From: DASWIV01 sp036397475
GTDB taxonomy: Bacteria > JAJVIF01 > JAPKYR01
Length of the DNA stretch: 8,588 bases
Direction of reading: 5' to 3'
Assembly: GCA_036397475.1 (NCBI GenBank)
Contig: DASWIV010000133.1
Location: 1-8,588 of the forward strand
This document shows positions 7,209-8,588 of this stretch, in pieces. How positions within the stretch are numbered: position 1 is the first letter of the stretch; each line of letters opens with the position of its first letter. The notes under the pieces are model-generated. The model searched no databases and was not told where the DNA came from. It saw nothing but the letters and a program-made list of their open reading frames with translations. Position numbers and translations under genes: made by a program.

Positions 7209-7979
7209 GTGATCTACTTTCTGCTTCCCGCATATAACGAAGAGTCGGGCATGGATGAATTGCTCGTGCGAATCTCCGCGGTCAAATTCCCCGACGAAAA
7301 TGCGCACATTGTTGTGGTGGATGATGGCTCGACCGATTCCACGCCCGGGATTCTGAATCGATGGACAGAAAAGATCGGCCTGACCGTTCTCACTCACAAG
7401 CCAAACCAGGGGCTTGGACGCGCGATGAGAACCGGACTTGCCCACCTTGCCGATACCGTGAACGAGTCGGACGCAGTGATCGCGATGGATTCCGATAACA
7501 CGCACGATCCCTTGCTTGCCCCACGGATGAGAAAAAAACAGCTTGAAAACGGTTTCGATGTCGTTATCGCGAGCCGCTACGCGGTCGATGAAAATGAGCC
7601 CGGCAGGGAAGTCGGGCTCGCGTGGCACAGGAAAATCCTGTCCCGCGGCGCGAGTATAATTTTATCGACTTCATTCAACGTGATAGGCGCAAAGGATTAC
7701 ACGTGCGGATTCCGGCTATATTCCGGGAGCATCCTCAAAAAGGCCACGAAAATTTATGGGGACGATCTCGTAACCGAGAAAAATTTTGTGTGCATGGCGG
7801 AGATTCTAGTAAAATTGAATCGCATCGGTGCTAAGATTTCGGAAGTGCCCCTTACGCTTCGCTACGATTTAAAGGGCGGAGCGAGTAAGCTGAGGGTTTT
7901 GAAAACCATTTTGCGGTATTTTAATCTTATATGGCGTTACAAAATACTCGGCGAGCTAAATAAATACCCGGCAGGCTGA
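7209..7979 (+). CDS. Family 2 glycosyltransferase, polyprenol-phosphate sugar synthase type
   Basis: A 256-residue GT-A fold enzyme that likely moves a sugar from a nucleotide donor to polyprenyl phosphate or a similar acceptor at the inner face of the membrane. PAYNEE (7-12) opens the fold, VVVDDGSTD with D38/D39 binds the nucleotide, and the metal-binding D94-S-D96 precedes THDP. The segments CGFRLYS and GGASKLRVLK match the DPM1/DPMS-like group. No C-terminal transmembrane pair is evident, so it is the short soluble form. The GTG start is forced by the in-frame TAA at 7194 and by the fold beginning at residue 2; no Shine-Dalgarno is seen. It overlaps the lipoprotein gene by one base. The sugar and acceptor cannot be told from sequence alone. 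Confidence 0.88.
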   Translation: MIYFLLPAYNEESGMDELLVRISAVKFPDENAHIVVVDDGSTDSTPGILNRWTEKIGLTVLTHKPNQGLGRAMRTGLAHLADTVNESDAVIAMDSDNTHDPLLAPRMRKKQLENGFDVVIASRYAVDENEPGREVGLAWHRKILSRGASIILSTSFNVIGAKDYTCGFRLYSGSILKKATKIYGDDLVTEKNFVCMAEILVKLNRIGAKISEVPLTLRYDLKGGASKLRVLKTILRYFNLIWRYKILGELNKYPAG

Positions 7980-8588
7980 TGTCGATGAAAAAATATTTAC
8001 CCGCGATAATTTTAATCTTTATGATGGCGGTTTACGGCTGCTCCGGCACCGGAAATACCGTCGTGCCTCCCGAACAATCCGATCTGATCAGGGTCGGGGT
8101 AACAAGGCTATTCCCCGACGATCCCGAAATAAAATCCGTTGTATACTCAATTTTCAGGTCGACCAATGGAACATTCGGACTTCCCGGACGCAATCTAGTC
8201 GCAGAAGCCAGCTCAGGCGATGCGAGCACCGTAACCGATAAGGGTGGCGGAAATTACGAGGCTATGTGGACCGGGACAGCGTCGGGAGAAATCACCGTCC
8301 TGATAAAAGACATGGACTCCGATCCGCCTGTTGAAACCGGCTTCACGTTTCTGGCGATGGAATATCTCGACACTGAATGGGATGTCCCTGTAAAAATCCC
8401 GAACCCGGTTTCGTCGCCAGGATGGGAAGCGTCGCCGTTCATATATCCCGACGGCAGAAAAATCGCGTTCTCATATATCACCATGGACATGGCGTCCCTG
8501 TCTGCGGGGATCGAACGATCTATCGGCGATGAGCGTCCCGGACAAAGTATTCCGAAAACATTCGACATTTATCTCGCCGGCCTGAAAT
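7979..8588 (+). CDS. Partial lipoprotein with Ig-like segment and PD40 propeller motif
   Basis: Open to the window edge; 203 codons are visible with no stop. MSMKKYLPAIILIFMMA followed by VYGC is a lipoprotein signal peptide with C21 as the lipidated residue; the tyrosine at -2 is atypical. A segment around residues 58-105 (PGRNLVAEAS, then TDKGGGNYEAMWTGTASGEI) resembles an invasin/Big-type Ig domain with its D-G-N-Y-A pattern. After W-E-A-S comes IYPDGRKIAF (P157-F164), a clear PD40 motif as in TolB-like beta-propellers, so several blades probably follow. The ATG at 7979 overlaps the glycosyltransferase stop by one base. The ATG at 7985 (MKKYL) is an equal or better start, being nine bases from an AGG at 7973-7975. 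Role unknown; exported to the periplasm or cell surface. Confidence 0.8.
   Translation, partial: MSMKKYLPAIILIFMMAVYGCSGTGNTVVPPEQSDLIRVGVTRLFPDDPEIKSVVYSIFRSTNGTFGLPGRNLVAEASSGDASTVTDKGGGNYEAMWTGTASGEITVLIKDMDSDPPVETGFTFLAMEYLDTEWDVPVKIPNPVSSPGWEASPFIYPDGRKIAFSYITMDMASLSAGIERSIGDERPGQSIPKTFDIYLAGLK

Noticed and set aside
7197..7628. Minus-strand reading frame of 143 codons opposite the glycosyltransferase
   Set aside because: Antisense to the conserved GT2 catalytic core and lacking any recognisable motif or start context.

Overview
The window is from a bacterium of moderate GC content that I cannot place in a phylum. Bacterial features include -10/-35 type promoters, a Shine-Dalgarno sequence on the divergent gene, an AddAB-type DNA-repair operon and a lipoprotein signal peptide. 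Coding density is high. The four forward genes are closely packed, and only one gap (positions 37-258) is longer than 40 bases.

Layout. Positions 1-36 hold the first 12 codons of a minus-strand gene with a good Shine-Dalgarno sequence and a TTGACA promoter; its start looks like a secreted or membrane protein. Positions 37-258 are a divergent intergenic region with promoter candidates for both directions and a small 8-base tandem repeat of a widespread type. Positions 259-3345 and 3342-7172 are a translationally coupled pair. The first encodes an AddB-like protein with a degenerate helicase core and a PD-(D/E)XK nuclease with iron-sulfur cysteines. The second encodes an AddA-like UvrD-family helicase with its own PD-(D/E)XK nuclease. 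Positions 7209-7979 encode a soluble family 2 glycosyltransferase resembling polyprenol-phosphate mannosyl/glucosyl transferases. Positions 7979-8588 begin a lipoprotein with a possible Ig-like segment and a PD40 (TolB/WD40-like) propeller motif, cut by the window edge.

How they work together. The two helicase-nuclease subunits should form a heterodimer that resects double-strand breaks to load RecA, the role of AddAB in Firmicutes and RecBCD in E. coli. The glycosyltransferase and lipoprotein genes overlap by one base and are probably co-transcribed with each other. They have no evident functional tie to DNA repair, and a TATAAT box just before the glycosyltransferase suggests separate transcription.

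The most notable signal is that addB and the glycosyltransferase both start with a forced GTG codon, lack a Shine-Dalgarno sequence, and have a perfect TATAAT 10-11 bases upstream inside a shared ungapped motif. This points to leaderless mRNAs, in contrast to the Shine-Dalgarno-like sequences of addA and the divergent gene. I saw no clear evidence of a wholly new biological system. The rest is a conventional repair operon with some unusual motif details.
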